60,193 nt of DNA from Corynebacterium kefirresidentii. GTDB taxonomy: Bacteria > Actinomycetota > Actinomycetes > Mycobacteriales > Mycobacteriaceae. Shown piece after piece: positions 33,676 to 39,945 of the stretch. The position numbers and the translations under genes are program-made. Location: contig NGUZ01000015.1 of assembly GCA_002154655.1 (NCBI GenBank), positions 1 through 60,193 on the forward strand. Reading direction: 5' to 3'. Position 1 is the first letter of the stretch; each line of letters starts with the position of its first letter. The notes beneath the pieces were generated by a model, which worked only from the letters and a program-made list of their open reading frames with translations, made no database searches and was not told where the DNA came from.

Positions 33676-33947
33676 TGCTTGCCCCTTGGTGGGTGGTCGC
33701 GCAGCAGCTCATCAATGCGGCTTGCTTCTTCCGCGTTGGGAGCCTCAGACGGCGTAAGCCCGAGGTGGTGATTCATACGCCTATTCAGGTTTCTAATTGC
33801 GTCAGACAAAGCACGGTCACGGTAATAAGCGCGATTGGCGTCATCTTCGAGTTGCTTAATGCGGTGGTTAACAACCACCGACAGGGCCATAGTGCCCAGC
33901 AGGTTAATCAACACGATGGCGCTCATTGCAGCAATCCAGGTGGTCAC
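33672..33947 (-). CDS. small membrane protein with coiled coil
   Basis: 91 residues from a GTG at 33947. A membrane helix at about 4-25 (WIAAMSAIVLINLLGTMAL), then a polar coiled coil and a C-terminal charged tail. GTGA overlap joins it to the smaller upstream membrane gene. Early phage membrane proteins of this form can affect host entry or lysogeny; the function is not visible. Confidence 0.6.
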   Translation of the reverse strand: MTTWIAAMSAIVLINLLGTMALSVVVNHRIKQLEDDANRAYYRDRALSDAIRNLNRRMNHHLGLTPSEAPNAEEASRIDELLRDHPPRGKQ

Positions 33948-34057
33948 AGTGCAATCCCTCCAATCAGAATGCCGGCGAATACGGCCGCGCCAAAGACGCA
34001 GCCAAGTGCGTAATCTTTGAGGTGACTCATGCGCTCACCGCTAGTGATAGGCTTCAT
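33944..34057 (-). CDS. 37-residue membrane protein
   Basis: Starts at the ATG at 34057 (MKPITSGERMSHL), preceded by AAGGAGG with five bases between. One hydrophobic helix (about 15-35, containing GCVFGAAVFAGILIGGIAL) fills most of it. Its TGA overlaps the GTG of the next gene. The strong ribosome binding site is the best in this region and supports real expression. Confidence 0.65.
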   Translation of the reverse strand: MKPITSGERMSHLKDYALGCVFGAAVFAGILIGGIAL

Positions 34058-34102
34058 CATGTCCTCCTTGTTGTGGTGATGAGGTGGATTAAAAATGGAT
34101 TG

Positions 34103-34139
34103 AGAAAGCCCCGCGCACTTCTACTGCACGGGGCTTTTC
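34103..34139. terminator. bidirectional terminator-like hairpin
   Basis: GCCCCGCGCA and TGCACGGGGC pair with one G-T mismatch over a short loop, flanked by GAAA and TTTTC so that it works in either direction. On the minus strand it lies after the structured-RNA region (34148-35172) and before the small membrane proteins, so it may end the RNA transcript. Confidence 0.6.
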
Positions 34140-34147
34140 TCATGGGT

Positions 34148-34245
34148 GGGGAGTAGAGCGCGCCGACGCGGCCGACGGCCAGGCCGCGCATAGTGGTTTG
34201 CTTACGAGACCCGCTAGGCGAAGCGGTCGAGTCTCTCTACTCCCC
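34148..34245. ncRNA. 98-bp structured element bounded by an 11-bp perfect inverted repeat
   Basis: GGGGAGTAGAG at 34148-34158 and its exact complement at 34235-34245 enclose 76 bases. Inside, GAGACC-type and CCGCT/AGCGG arms pair (about 206-236) and a GC-rich block (GCGCG with CGCGC) forms a second arm, giving a three-way structure. There is no ORF of note. It directly abuts a tRNA-like hairpin element. Strand of expression is unknown, though neighbouring genes run leftwards. RNA or DNA-level function is possible. Confidence 0.45.
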
Positions 34246-34249
34246 CAGT

Positions 34250-34306
34250 AGCCTGCCGGGGAGTTGCACCCCAGTAGCTGTGTCTCCACAGCTCCTTGTC
34301 AGGCCT
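34250..34306 (-). ncRNA. tRNA-like hairpin element 1
   Basis: Minus strand: AGGCCTG (306-300) closes with CAGGCT (255-250); inside are a seven-pair hairpin (AGCTGTG/CACAGCT with loop GAGA) and a T-arm-like hairpin, GGGG, seven-base loop TGCAACT, CCCC. The loop fits the TxCRANY rule of T-loops except for position 55. The 5' part GGCCTGACAAGGA is almost repeated in element 2. It is not a complete tRNA: no D-arm or proper anticodon arm can be drawn. Confidence 0.4.
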
Positions 34307-34346
34307 GTGTATTCCTGCCCAGACCCGCCGCACAGCGGCAAGGGCT

Positions 34347-34571
34347 TTATGCTGCGGTGTTGACCTCCATGTATCGGGGCAGGTGCGTGTAGTGAATGAG
34401 ATAGGGCGTGCCGACTGCGCTTTGGTATGCGGGGAGTCGGCCGGCGGCGCAGTCCTGGCGGATAGTGCGGTGCGAAAGGCCGGTTATTGCGGCGAACTGC
34501 TGAACGGTGAGGTTGGCGACCCTCTTGCCGAGGACGGCTTCAACCATTTCCATCAGTTGCTTGGTGTTCAT
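34347..34571 (-). CDS. MerR/excisionase-type HTH protein
   Basis: 74 residues from the ATG at 34571, whose first bases overlap the stop of the 26-residue ORF (ATGA). It has LTVQQFAAITGLSHRTIRQD and then CAAGRLPAYQSAVGTPYLIH, the helix-turn-helix plus wing of HTH_17/excisionase proteins. Such proteins bind operators or attachment sites. It could be an excisionase or an early regulator. The reading frame is open far upstream, but that part overlaps hairpin element 4 and has no good start site. Confidence 0.72.
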   Translation of the reverse strand: MNTKQLMEMVEAVLGKRVANLTVQQFAAITGLSHRTIRQDCAAGRLPAYQSAVGTPYLIHYTHLPRYMEVNTAA

Positions 34572-34648
34572 CGCCACACCACCCAGAAAGTGCGGGTGCG
34601 GGGCTTGCGGTGCCTGCCGCGGCGAAGAAGTTTCTTGATAAGATTCAT
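34568..34648 (-). CDS. 26-residue basic leader ORF
   Basis: ATG at 34648 with AAAAGGA upstream opens a 26-codon frame, starting MNLIKKLLRRGRHRK, with Arg/Lys throughout, that stops in the ATGA overlap with the HTH gene. Placement and binding site suggest a coupled leader peptide or a small DNA/RNA-binding protein. Confidence 0.5.
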   Translation of the reverse strand: MNLIKKLLRRGRHRKPRTRTFWVVWR

Positions 34649-34746
34649 GGTGATTCCTTTTGGTGAAGGTGTCGTGGCCCCTCTTGTGCTTGCTGGCGTG
34701 TGGAGGGGCTATTTTCATGTGGTGAGGTGGGTGCAGGCGCAGGTTG

Positions 34747-34794
34747 GTGGCGGGGCCACCCACGCCTTCACTTACGGCGGTAGTAAGTCGCCAC
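34747..34794 (-). ncRNA. tRNA-like hairpin element 4
   Basis: Minus strand: GTGGCG (794-789) pairs with CGCCAC (752-747), enclosing an anticodon-arm-like hairpin, ACTTAC, seven-base loop TACCGCC, GTAAGT, and a three-pair GGC/GCC hairpin with a seven-base loop. The 3' bases read CGCCA-CCA. This element differs from the other three in the arm it keeps. Confidence 0.35.
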
Positions 34795-34802
34795 ACCCAC
34801 CC

Positions 34803-34901
34803 GGTGGCCTGCCGGGGAATCGAACCCCGGAGTCTTCTGTAAGCACATTCCTTAGCCCCTGTAGTAGGTGTAAAAGAATTGTGTGTTGTCCTGTCAGGCC
34901 T
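34803..34901 (-). ncRNA. tRNA-like hairpin element 2
   Basis: Minus strand: AGGCCTG (901-895) pairs with CAGGCC (811-806), then A and CC as in a tRNA 3' end. A six-pair T-arm, CCGGGG, loop TTCGATT (canonical T-loop), CCCCGG, lies just before the closing strand. About 60 bases between have no tRNA D-arm; a weak TAAG/CTTA hairpin is the only further arm. This is the most tRNA-like of the four. Confidence 0.42.
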
Positions 34902-34932
34902 GTTATTTATGTCGGCGCTGTTCGCTCCCTCC

Positions 34933-35151
34933 TCACCACTCCAGGGTGAGGGTTCCTGTACCTAAGTACTTGCCGGAGTCCTGGCACCCTGTCGGGCGGC
35001 CCAATGGGGCCTGATCTATGAACCACGCTCGTCCGGCCGGTATCTTCCAGCGCTCTTCACTATTGAGTTCTCTGTACTGCGTGGCCGTCCAGTCCCTCGT
35101 CTATCCCCTAGGGAGGGGCTGGCGGCCTGGTGCCCGTGGGGAGGCTTGCAC
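34933..35151 (-). pseudogene. reading frame interrupted by a single in-frame TAG
   Basis: From the GTG at 35151 (AGGGGA just before it) the frame reads 16 codons, then TAG at 35101-35103, then 55 codons to TGA at 34933. The second part reads like real protein: WTATQYRELNSEERW, IPAGRAWFIDQAPLG and GTGTLTLEW at the end. It has no start codon of its own. Either a nonsense mutation, suppressed TAG, or a chance frame. The start overlaps hairpin element 3. Confidence 0.4.
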
Positions 35152-35172
35152 TCCCCTGCCTGCTCGTCGGGC
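35128..35172 (-). ncRNA. tRNA-like hairpin element 3 (acceptor-T minihelix)
   Basis: Minus strand: GCCCG (172-168) pairs with CGGGC (136-132), followed directly by ACCA. Inside lies a six-pair hairpin, GGGGAG with CTCCCC, with the seven-base loop TGCAAGC, a T-loop form, plus 11 unpaired bases. This is the shape of the top half of a tRNA with an encoded CCA end. It overlaps the start of the interrupted ORF, so one of the two readings may be accidental. Confidence 0.38.
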
Positions 35173-35193
35173 TGTGTTTATTTACTCGGGCGC

Positions 35194-35349
35194 TTAGTGC
35201 GCTTTCCTTGCGGTGGCAGCGTCGAGAGCGGCCTGCTCTGCTTCGGTAAAGAGCTCTTCGACGATGCTTGGTTTGAGGTGTTCTTTGAGTGCGGCTTTGA
35301 GGTAGCCGAGTCTGTAAGCGTCGGCGTATACGGTGTCGAGAGTGTTCAT
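35194..35349 (-). CDS. 51-residue helical phage protein
   Basis: From the ATG at 35349: MNTLDTVYADAYRLGYLKAA, then EHLKPSIVEELFTEAEQ, highly helical and acidic to neutral. GAAAGA precedes it weakly. Located after the HTH gene at 35364-35549 in the same direction. The regular codon composition argues for a real gene; function unknown. Confidence 0.58.
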   Translation of the reverse strand: MNTLDTVYADAYRLGYLKAALKEHLKPSIVEELFTEAEQAALDAATARKAH

Positions 35350-35363
35350 GGTGGGGTCTTTCG

Positions 35364-35549
35364 TTAGTAGATGCGGTAGGTGTGTTTTTCGAGGTGTTTC
35401 TCGATTTGTTCTCTGCGGTAGAGGACGTGGCGTTGGCTGGGGCGGATGCGGTCCCAGTTGTTGTTGCGGGCCCAGCGGCGCAGTGTGTCGGGGCTGCAGC
35501 GGAGAAGTTCGCAGGCTTCTTCCGTGTTGAGGTATGGGGAGTTGTTCAT
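35364..35549 (-). CDS. small HTH (excisionase/MerR-like) protein
   Basis: 61 residues. LNTEEACELLRCSPDTLRRW is a typical HTH_17 first half, followed by RIRPSQRHVLYRREQIEKHL as wing and final helix. Such 60-residue proteins act as excisionases or transcription regulators in phages. It follows the antirepressor gene by 13 bp and is one of two excisionase candidates here (the other is at 34347-34571). Confidence 0.72.
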   Translation of the reverse strand: MNNSPYLNTEEACELLRCSPDTLRRWARNNNWDRIRPSQRHVLYRREQIEKHLEKHTYRIY

Positions 35550-35562
35550 AGGGGGCTCTCTT

Positions 35563-36333
35563 TTATGCGGTGGTGTAGTACTGGTCCCACACGCGCTGCA
35601 TCAACGGACGGTCAGCTTCGGTGTAGCCGTTGACTTGGCGCACCTGGCCGTTGGGTAGGGTGAGGTCGTACTTTTGCGGCTCCTGCCCCTTTTCCAGCGT
35701 GTACAGTGCCTTCATCCGCTTACCGAACATCGGAGCCACGGACTTCATCTTCTTGTTGGACAGGTTCTTCGACTTCAAGAAATCCGCCGTGTACAGGGGC
35801 CGGGTCTTCGGGTTGAGTTCTGGTGCCTCACCTAGACCACGTGCCAGAACGATGCGGGCCTTCGCTTCTAGGTGGTCCGGGTGGATAAGCCCCTTAGCTG
35901 CCTGACACAACTCCATCTGCATCTGCGACTGGCGCATCAAAGCGTTCAGTTGGTGTTCCTCGGCGCGGGGATTAATGGCGCCGCCCTTGTGGAAATAAGA
36001 ATCGAGGGCGTTAGCGGCTTCGAGCTGATAGGCCTCAAGCGTGGGGCGGGCCGCTTCGGAGACGCGGTTAGTGTCGATGGTGGCAAGCCACATCGTCAAC
36101 GTCCGACGGTCAACCATGCTCATTTCGCGCTGTTTGCCGTCCGCGCCAACCGTGTCGATGAGCAACACGGTTGCCCACGACTTGCCCTTTAGCTTGTTTC
36201 GCTGGGCACCCCACTCAATTCCGAGGGCGTCGCAGATGTGGCGAGCTGCAGCCCATTCGGTGCCGTCCTTTTGCACCGCCATGATAGGGCTTGAGGTCCC
36301 GGGAACCGGGATAGTCACGAGTTGGTTGTTCAC
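35563..36333 (-). CDS. phage antirepressor (P22_AR_N type)
   Basis: 256 residues. The N-terminal domain (about 5-120) has MAVQKDGTEWAAARHICDAL and MSMVDRRTLTMWLATIDTNR, typical of P22 Ant N-terminal domains; the C-terminal domain with KNLSNKKMKSVAPMFGKRM and NGQVRQVNGYTEADR is a second DNA- or protein-binding part. It would inactivate the repressor at induction. It is the second gene of the leftward early operon, after the Cro-like gene. Confidence 0.82.
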   Translation of the reverse strand: MNNQLVTIPVPGTSSPIMAVQKDGTEWAAARHICDALGIEWGAQRNKLKGKSWATVLLIDTVGADGKQREMSMVDRRTLTMWLATIDTNRVSEAARPTLEAYQLEAANALDSYFHKGGAINPRAEEHQLNALMRQSQMQMELCQAAKGLIHPDHLEAKARIVLARGLGEAPELNPKTRPLYTADFLKSKNLSNKKMKSVAPMFGKRMKALYTLEKGQEPQKYDLTLPNGQVRQVNGYTEADRPLMQRVWDQYYTTA

Positions 36334-36366
36334 TGTGATAAACTCCTAGTCAGTTAGTTTTCTTTG

Positions 36367-36396
36367 GCTCGGTGTTCCAGCACCGGGCTTTTTCTT
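36367..36396 (+). terminator. hairpin with U-tract on the plus strand
   Basis: GCTCGGTG, six-base loop, CACCGGGC, then TTTTTCTT. The orientation is plus, although both flanking genes are on the minus strand. It may stop an antisense transcript or RNA polymerase arriving from a plus-strand promoter within the antirepressor gene. Confidence 0.5.
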
Positions 36397-36655
36397 ATGC
36401 GACGGACCGCACTCGAACTCGTCGTGTGCGCATTACTTCTTCGGTTACGTCGAATACGTCCTCAAATGACACGGGATAGTTGGTGAGGATGGAACCAATA
36501 AGTCGGGGTCCTGCCTCTGCCTTGTCGTTGAGTTGGCGGCTAATTGTTGAGGGGGCGCAATCGAGTTTGTCTGCGAGGGCTGCAATGCCTCCGGCTTCAT
36601 TGACTGCATCCTCCAGCCACGCTTTGCGGACTCGAACCGTATGAAGGAAAGTCAT
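36395..36655 (-). CDS. Cro-like HTH repressor
   Basis: 86 residues from the ATG at 36655, with AGGAGG directly upstream. HTH at about 20-45: GGIAALADKLDCAPSTISRQL. It is divergent from the CI-like repressor gene, with the operator region between them, and is first gene of the leftward early operon. That is the arrangement of lambda cro. Likely controls the early and the lysogenic promoters by binding the shared operators. Confidence 0.75.
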   Translation of the reverse strand: MTFLHTVRVRKAWLEDAVNEAGGIAALADKLDCAPSTISRQLNDKAEAGPRLIGSILTNYPVSFEDVFDVTEEVMRTRRVRVRSVA

Positions 36656-36666
36656 GCAACCTCCTT

Positions 36667-36785
36667 GTTTGTTCTTTTGCAAACTCTGTTTGTGCTTGCA
36701 AAATTGAAATTACATGACTGTTTGTTCCTGCGCAAGTTGTGTTTGCTTTGTCGCTACCACTTGCACTTTTGCACCTGCGCAAATA
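36667..36785. promoter_or_regulatory. divergent operator region of the immunity switch
   Basis: The space between cro-like and repressor genes has at least three related sites starting GTTTG: GTTTGTTCTTTTGCAAAC (36667-36684), GTTTGTGCTTGCAAAA (36688-36703) and GTTTGTTCCTGCGCAAG (36720-36736), with further TTGCACTTTTGCAC and CCTGCGCAAA sites to 36785. Each is an imperfect dyad of TTTG and CAAA. This should hold the operators and both divergent promoters. Confidence 0.65.
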
Positions 36786-36795
36786 TGGTTAAGGC

Positions 36796-37314
36796 ATGAC
36801 TTCAACACGTTGGTGGCAATACATCGAACCCGTAATCAGCGGCATGACAATGCGAGACGCCGCGAAAAAGGCAGGATTCAACCAAAGCGCCTTCACCCGC
36901 TGGAAGAACGGCGCCAAAGCAGACCCAGACTTCGTTGTTAAATTCGCTCGAGCCTTCCACCTCAACGTCCTAGAGGCCCTCGTAGAAGCCGAGTTCATCA
37001 CAGAGAGCGAAGCTAACCTCAAAGAGGTCACAGTGGGAGGACCCGCGCTCCCTGACTCCACCAATGAGCAGCTTTTGGAAGAAATCCTGCGCCGCTCCGA
37101 TCCGCAGGCGCGTTACATGTTCGGTAACGAAGGCGATCGGGACACCATCGGTCTAGCCCCACATCTCACCCCCGTGTCCGAGCCGTCTGCTTCACTGCAT
37201 GGTGATGATGATGGCCTAGTCGAAGAATGGGACGAGACTATTCCGCACGCGGCGGATAGCAGCCCTGACGAGCAGGCCGAGCGTGAGAAACGAGGTGAGG
37301 ATTTGATTGATTAA
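36796..37314 (+). CDS. CI-like phage repressor (XRE-type HTH)
   Basis: 172 residues. HTH at about 13-45 (SGMTMRDAAKKAGFNQSAFT, then RWKNGAKADPDFVVKFARAF), an adjoining helix with LEALVEAEFI, and an acidic, mostly disordered C-terminus. It has no LexA-type peptidase domain. Partnered with an ImmA-type protease immediately downstream (8-bp overlap), so induction is likely by proteolysis. First gene of the plus-strand lysogenic operon, transcribed away from the operators. Confidence 0.82.
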   Translation: MTSTRWWQYIEPVISGMTMRDAAKKAGFNQSAFTRWKNGAKADPDFVVKFARAFHLNVLEALVEAEFITESEANLKEVTVGGPALPDSTNEQLLEEILRRSDPQARYMFGNEGDRDTIGLAPHLTPVSEPSASLHGDDDGLVEEWDETIPHAADSSPDEQAEREKRGEDLID

Positions 37315-37684
37315 CACTGATGCCCTCATTGATGTGGCGCAGCGGCGTGGGTATCGGGTGAGGTGGCATCGTGGTGGCCCGAAAGCAGCATGGCTCCCCC
37401 ACCACAACACCATCAGCCTGCGCGTCGGCATGGATGATGTCACCACCCTGTGTTCCCTAGCCCACGAGTTGGGCCACGCGCATTACGGTGACCCGCCGGG
37501 CCACCACGGCCCCCACGAAATCCGCGCCGACAGGTTCGCTGCTCGGCTACTGATTAGCCCCGTCGACTACGCCACCACCGAAGCTATTTATGGACCACAC
37601 CCCTCCGTCCTGGCCCACGAGCTAGGCGTAACGGTCAAAGTCCTCAAAACTTGGCAATCTCTCTACGAAAGGACCGCAGCCTAA
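37307..37684 (+). CDS. ImmA/IrrE-family metallopeptidase
   Basis: 125 residues from a TTG at 37307 overlapping the repressor's end. Zinc site HELGH (H53, E54, H57) and the downstream HEIRADRFAA (E71) form the gluzincin motif of ImmA/IrrE. ImmA cleaves the cognate repressor after DNA damage in ICEBs1 and many prophages. A GTG at 37335 is an alternative start. The stop shares a base with the next gene's ATG (TAATG). Confidence 0.88.
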   Translation: MINTDALIDVAQRRGYRVRWHRGGPKAAWLPHHNTISLRVGMDDVTTLCSLAHELGHAHYGDPPGHHGPHEIRADRFAARLLISPVDYATTEAIYGPHPSVLAHELGVTVKVLKTWQSLYERTAA

Positions 37685-38454
37685 TGGATTCCATCACCCG
37701 GAGCGTTATCGCTAACGAGCAAGAAGTGCTCAACGCCGCCCACCAATTCGCCCTGGCAAATTTCAAGAAATACAGTGTCAACCTCACTGGAAATGAACTC
37801 GCCATCCACAACAAATTCCTTTGGCAAAGCCAAGATACGTCCATTGTGGTGGAAAATGGCGTACTCACGGCCTCGCACAATACCATCGAGGCTATGGGGC
37901 GCTCGGTCAAAATCATCCAGGCCATCGACTCCCTCCTTGACGATCAAGGTTGGAATGAGGCGATTAGGAAGACGGGCGCAAACTCAGTGAAGTCTCCTGC
38001 TACGCGTGACCGTATCCTTGCTCTCCTCTACCCCGATGAGACGGTCATTGCCGCTACTCAAGGGCTTTCTCTAAGTAAGACGAGTATTATCGCTGCGACT
38101 GATCGCCGGGTTCTACTTGTGAAGGCTGATACTTTTGGATTTGACTCCGGTGATAGGTCAATCTCGCTGGAGAAGATTTCTTCGGTCTCCACATCTCGGG
38201 GTCTGGCTTTTGCTTCGATTGAGCTCACGACTTCTAATGAGGAAATCAAGGTGGAGAAAGTCGCTAACAATGAGGCTGACGGATTTGTTCGCGAATTGCG
38301 TGCCCGGCTCGATTCTGCCTCTGAGCCTGTGAACGTTTCACCGGTAGCCTCTGACAATCTTGACCAGTTAACTAAGTTGGCAGACCTGCACGCCGCTGGC
38401 GTTCTCACAGACGAGGAATTTGCAGCCGCAAAGGCTAAGGCTCTCGGCCTGTAG
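37684..38454 (+). CDS. PH-domain protein with C-terminal SHOCT motif
   Basis: 256 residues from the ATG at 37684. N-terminal about 100 residues are helical without known family; about 107-210 is a bacterial PH-like domain (LLYPDETVIAATQGLSLSKT, ATDRRVLLVKAD, ISLEKISSVSTSRG); 225-256 is SHOCT (LDQLTKLADLHAAGVLTDEE). PH-SHOCT proteins often sit in prophages and may sense or bind membranes or oligomers. Coupled to ImmA by TAATG, so expressed in the lysogen. Confidence 0.78.
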   Translation: MDSITRSVIANEQEVLNAAHQFALANFKKYSVNLTGNELAIHNKFLWQSQDTSIVVENGVLTASHNTIEAMGRSVKIIQAIDSLLDDQGWNEAIRKTGANSVKSPATRDRILALLYPDETVIAATQGLSLSKTSIIAATDRRVLLVKADTFGFDSGDRSISLEKISSVSTSRGLAFASIELTTSNEEIKVEKVANNEADGFVRELRARLDSASEPVNVSPVASDNLDQLTKLADLHAAGVLTDEEFAAAKAKALGL

Positions 38455-38514
38455 CTCTACGAGTCCCACTCAAGTGAGCCCAAAGATCGCAATATTTAAT
38501 GAAAGACAGACGGC

Positions 38515-39135
38515 ATGACTAATCAGTCCCCCTATTCCCAGAAGCAGGAAGAACCGCAAAAGAAGAAGCCTTGGTGGAAGCGCTGGTGGGTAATTCTCAT
38601 CATCATCTTTGTCCTCATGCTCATTATCGGGATGTTCCGAGAGGACACCCCGACTGATACTTCTACCGGTTCGGATGAGGCCACCACAGAGCAAGCCCCA
38701 GCCGAGGACAAGCAAGAAGAGGAATCCCAGCAGGAAGAAGCCCCCGCGGACGAGGAAACTGCACAGCAGGAAGAAGCACAGCCGGAGGAAGAAAAGAACA
38801 ACACGGTGAATGTCGCCGGCCAAGATTGGGAGTGCCTGCCGGTACCAGATGAGACGATGCAGCGAATCATGGACGGCGACAAGTGGGACGATGGTGCCCA
38901 CGCCACCGTGGATAAGGCTGTCATGGTCCAGGGCGCGGACAACAACTTCATCGCAGCGAATATCGCTTGGGAAGGTGAAGATGAACCATTTGCCGCGGAC
39001 TTCACCGCACCAGTGGACGGTAGTGGCCCGATTACTTCCGCAAGCCCCGGCACCGCGGAGCTGTTCAACTGGCCGGAAACGCCGGGCGGCCCGTTCGACG
39101 GCACCGACGCCGCTAAGGAGTGCTTAGCGCAGTAA
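38515..39135 (+). CDS. membrane-anchored acidic surface protein
   Basis: 206 residues. A basic N-terminus (KKKPWWKRWW) precedes one membrane helix (about 26-43: WVILIIIFVLMLIIG), then a Glu/Gln/Ala-rich stalk of about 70 residues, and a C-terminal folded domain with two Cys (WECLPVPDE and KECLAQ) that could form a disulfide outside. Topology suggests display on the cell surface. In the plus-strand lysogenic operon, hence a lysogenic conversion or exclusion candidate. The hairpin at 39142-39181 follows it. Confidence 0.72.
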   Translation: MTNQSPYSQKQEEPQKKKPWWKRWWVILIIIFVLMLIIGMFREDTPTDTSTGSDEATTEQAPAEDKQEEESQQEEAPADEETAQQEEAQPEEEKNNTVNVAGQDWECLPVPDETMQRIMDGDKWDDGAHATVDKAVMVQGADNNFIAANIAWEGEDEPFAADFTAPVDGSGPITSASPGTAELFNWPETPGGPFDGTDAAKECLAQ

Positions 39136-39141
39136 AACTGG

Positions 39142-39181
39142 GGGTGGCCCCGTGGAGCTTAGCTCGGACACGAGGCCACCC
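39142..39181 (+). terminator. large hairpin after the surface-protein gene; spacer to 39419
   Basis: GGGTGGCC with GGCCACCC, and CGTG with CACG inside, form a long hairpin with an inner GAGC/GCTC. No U-run follows, so termination is not certain. Bases 39182-39419 have no ORF of note; at 39346-39362 GTGTTCCTGCGCGCAAC resembles the immunity operators and might control the next cassette. Confidence 0.45.
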
Positions 39182-39419
39182 TGGGCCCACGGGGGGGATG
39201 TGGACCACCAGCAGTATAAAACAAGACCGCGCCCAGCGCTCGGCAAGAGCAAGACCTCCAGTCTCAGTGAGGAGCGTTCACCATTTTTAACCGCACTCCC
39301 CTGCCGTGTAACGCGGATGATTAAAGCCTAAGCATTAAAATATGCGTGTTCCTGCGCGCAACTCACCGCCACAGGGTATCGTTCTCAACGAAACTACATC
39401 TCTATCTCCGTAGGTTTTA

Positions 39420-39941
39420 ATGCTCCTAACCACCAACCCGCCATCGGCAGCTAAGGAAGACTTAAGCGTCGCCTACATGATGCAACTCGCGGCAAACCAC
39501 GGAGTAAACTTTTCCAAACGCGATAAAGACTTCATCGCCATTGACGGATCCGTAGAGTTCGCAGAAGCAGACTTACGAATACAGCTCAAAACCACAGCCG
39601 AAGAGAAGTATTGGAACGATTCCTTCAGCTACTATCTAGAACCAAAGTGGCTCAAAAAATGGAGCCAAAACCTATCACCAACAATGTTGGTAATCCTAAC
39701 CGTCAACTCCCCACTCGACGATAAGAGTGCCCATACGCCATTCTTTGAGATAAACGAAGACAATTACCTAGTTCGCGGTCGAGCTTACTGGATTCGAGTC
39801 GACGATATAGCCCAAGAGCACGTCAAAAACAGTGAAAAAGGAAAAACCGTATCACTCAACCAATCAAACCGAATAGACGACACGACACTTAACCATTGGC
39901 ATGAAATACTACTAGAGAACTTCGGCTGGAAGGAGGTGTAA
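39420..39941 (+). CDS. DUF4365-type protein, possible nuclease
   Basis: 173 residues. A helical start (AKEDLSVAYMMQLAANHGV), then FIAIDGSVEF with D42 and ADLRIQLKTT with D51, Q55 and K57, the D...(E/Q)xK pattern of the PD-(D/E)xK-like DUF4365 family, which is common in defence-associated genes. The second half contains YYLEPKWLKKWSQNLSPTML and a Lys/Ser-rich end. Followed four bases after its stop by a partner gene. Lower GC than neighbouring late genes. The TTA/ATA-rich codons suggest transfer. Confidence 0.68.
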   Translation: MLLTTNPPSAAKEDLSVAYMMQLAANHGVNFSKRDKDFIAIDGSVEFAEADLRIQLKTTAEEKYWNDSFSYYLEPKWLKKWSQNLSPTMLVILTVNSPLDDKSAHTPFFEINEDNYLVRGRAYWIRVDDIAQEHVKNSEKGKTVSLNQSNRIDDTTLNHWHEILLENFGWKEV

Positions 39942-39945
39942 CAGT

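Noticed and set aside
34572..34796. N-terminal extension of the HTH protein at 34347
   Set aside because: The extension overlaps hairpin element 4 and a coupled 26-codon ORF, and lacks a binding site.
34803..34901. Complete tRNA gene
   Set aside because: The T-arm and 3' end look like tRNA, but no D-arm with GG and no five-pair anticodon arm with U33 could be drawn, and the seventh acceptor pair fails. Kept as a tRNA-like element.
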